Positions 63,495 to 64,000 of a stretch of DNA of 64,000 bases are shown here, piece by piece (within the stretch, counting starts at the first letter, position 1; each line of letters opens with the position of its first letter). The position numbers were made by a program, and so were the translations under genes. Source of the DNA: a virus. The stretch covers positions 18,068-82,067 of the IMG/VR virus record IMGVR_UViG_3300045996_001458, one strand, 5' to 3'. The notes under the pieces were generated by a model that made no database searches, had not been told where the DNA came from, and saw only the letters and a program-made list of their open reading frames with translations.

Positions 63495-63945
63495 GAGGCG
63501 CCTCCCCGATGCTCAGCGACGCCCTGTCGCTCGGCGTCAAGCCAAAGCGAGCCGCGTACCGCTGCACCTGGGCGTCCGCCTCGTTCAGCACGAGGGTCCA
63601 CGGGTTCTTGCCGAGCCGGTTCCCGGTCTGCTCGCCGTTCTTGTTGAACACCGGCATCTCGATCACTTCACCCTCGCGGGCGAGGGCTTGGGCGGCGTTG
63701 CGGCGGCGGACCACCGCATCACACCAGCAAGCGAACGCCTCGGTGTCCCACACGGTCAGCACCTGCTTGGCCTTCAGGTCGTCGGCAAGTCTGTCCCACA
63801 CTGCGCGGGCCTCGTCCGTCAGCCAGTCCGGGGGCTCCACCGACAGGTCGGCCGGCTGAGGCTCGTTCTGGTTGATCCGGTCCTTGCGCTCACCGTGCAG
63901 CAGCGCGAGCTTGGTGGGCCGCTTGCTCGGTCCCCTCTGACCCAT
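63463..63945 (-). CDS. terS: Terminase small subunit
   Basis: 160 aa. ATG at 63945 after GGGAGGTGATC; a GTG at 63954 is within the RBS and rejected. GQRGPSKRPTKLALLHGERKDRINQNEPQP then VWDTEAFACWCDAVVRRRNAAQALAREGEVIE ... GNRLGKNPWTLVLNEADAQVQRYAARFGLTPSDRASL is the P27-type small terminase. The packaging site is usually near this gene or upstream of it, past the window edge. Confidence 0.9.
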   Translation of the reverse strand: MGQRGPSKRPTKLALLHGERKDRINQNEPQPADLSVEPPDWLTDEARAVWDRLADDLKAKQVLTVWDTEAFACWCDAVVRRRNAAQALAREGEVIEMPVFNKNGEQTGNRLGKNPWTLVLNEADAQVQRYAARFGLTPSDRASLSIGEAPREPGADLLSG

Positions 63946-64000
63946 CCTGATCACCTCCCGGTACGGCGGAGTCGAAAACCTGGCAGCGGGGGATGTCCCC

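Overview
The window reads as most of a temperate, tailed (siphovirus-type) actinobacteriophage genome of high GC content. Supporting signs are a WhiB-family regulator, a DUF397/XRE-DUF5753 regulator pair, GTG starts joined by 4-bp overlaps, a strong G/C third-codon bias, and a tRNA-Asn-type attachment core. The host genus cannot be fixed from the sequence; Streptomyces-like or Pseudonocardiales hosts are plausible. The attachment core (33075-33122) has probable integrase arm sites on both sides and phage genes beyond them. The DNA therefore looks like the unintegrated form (attP) and not an attL or attR junction.

Layout. (1) 1-30.7 kb: about 75 small, mostly overlapping minus-strand early genes. 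They include a RuvC-like nuclease, SSB, a DnaC/IstB-type loader, a replication initiator carrying an 8-bp repeat array, two HNH nucleases, an Erf/Rad52-like annealing candidate, WhiB, a sigma-like HTH protein, a C5-cytosine methyltransferase, an ASCH protein, SLOG-type proteins, a tRNA with anticodon UAA, and many cysteine-rich or membrane micro-proteins. One plus-strand ribbon-helix-helix gene sits beside three copies of a TGTCATGACA operator. (2) 27.9-29.2 kb: a protein with an IS110-like (Transposase_20) C-terminal domain, preceded by a tandem array of five structured hairpin units; two more units lie inside the gene. This is the strongest candidate for an undescribed system. (3) 29.2-33.3 kb: lysogeny switch with KilAC antirepressor, excisionase-like protein, XRE repressor, tyrosine integrase and attP. 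(4) 33.3-38.2 kb: accessory and regulatory region with DUF397/XRE, plus-strand small genes, a RapZ C-domain-like protein, and two divergent promoters of matching design.

(5) 38.3-40.2 kb: a P63C-domain protein and a BRO-type antirepressor, each with its own operator or terminator. (6) 40.4-64 kb: the late operon, read leftward from terminase at the right edge. The order is terminase small and large, portal, MuF-like protein, scaffold, decoration, major capsid, connectors, major tail, frameshifted tail chaperones, tape measure, tail and fibre proteins (one a SGNH hydrolase), holin candidates and an amidase endolysin. It ends at an intrinsic terminator at 40317-40342. A plus-strand membrane-protein gene (52107-52553) interrupts it and looks like a moron.

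Three TTA codons were confirmed (in the annealing-protein gene and in two small plus-strand genes) beside the UAA tRNA, so a bldA-like translational link is possible. Most early small genes have no recognisable function and are described only by what is visible.
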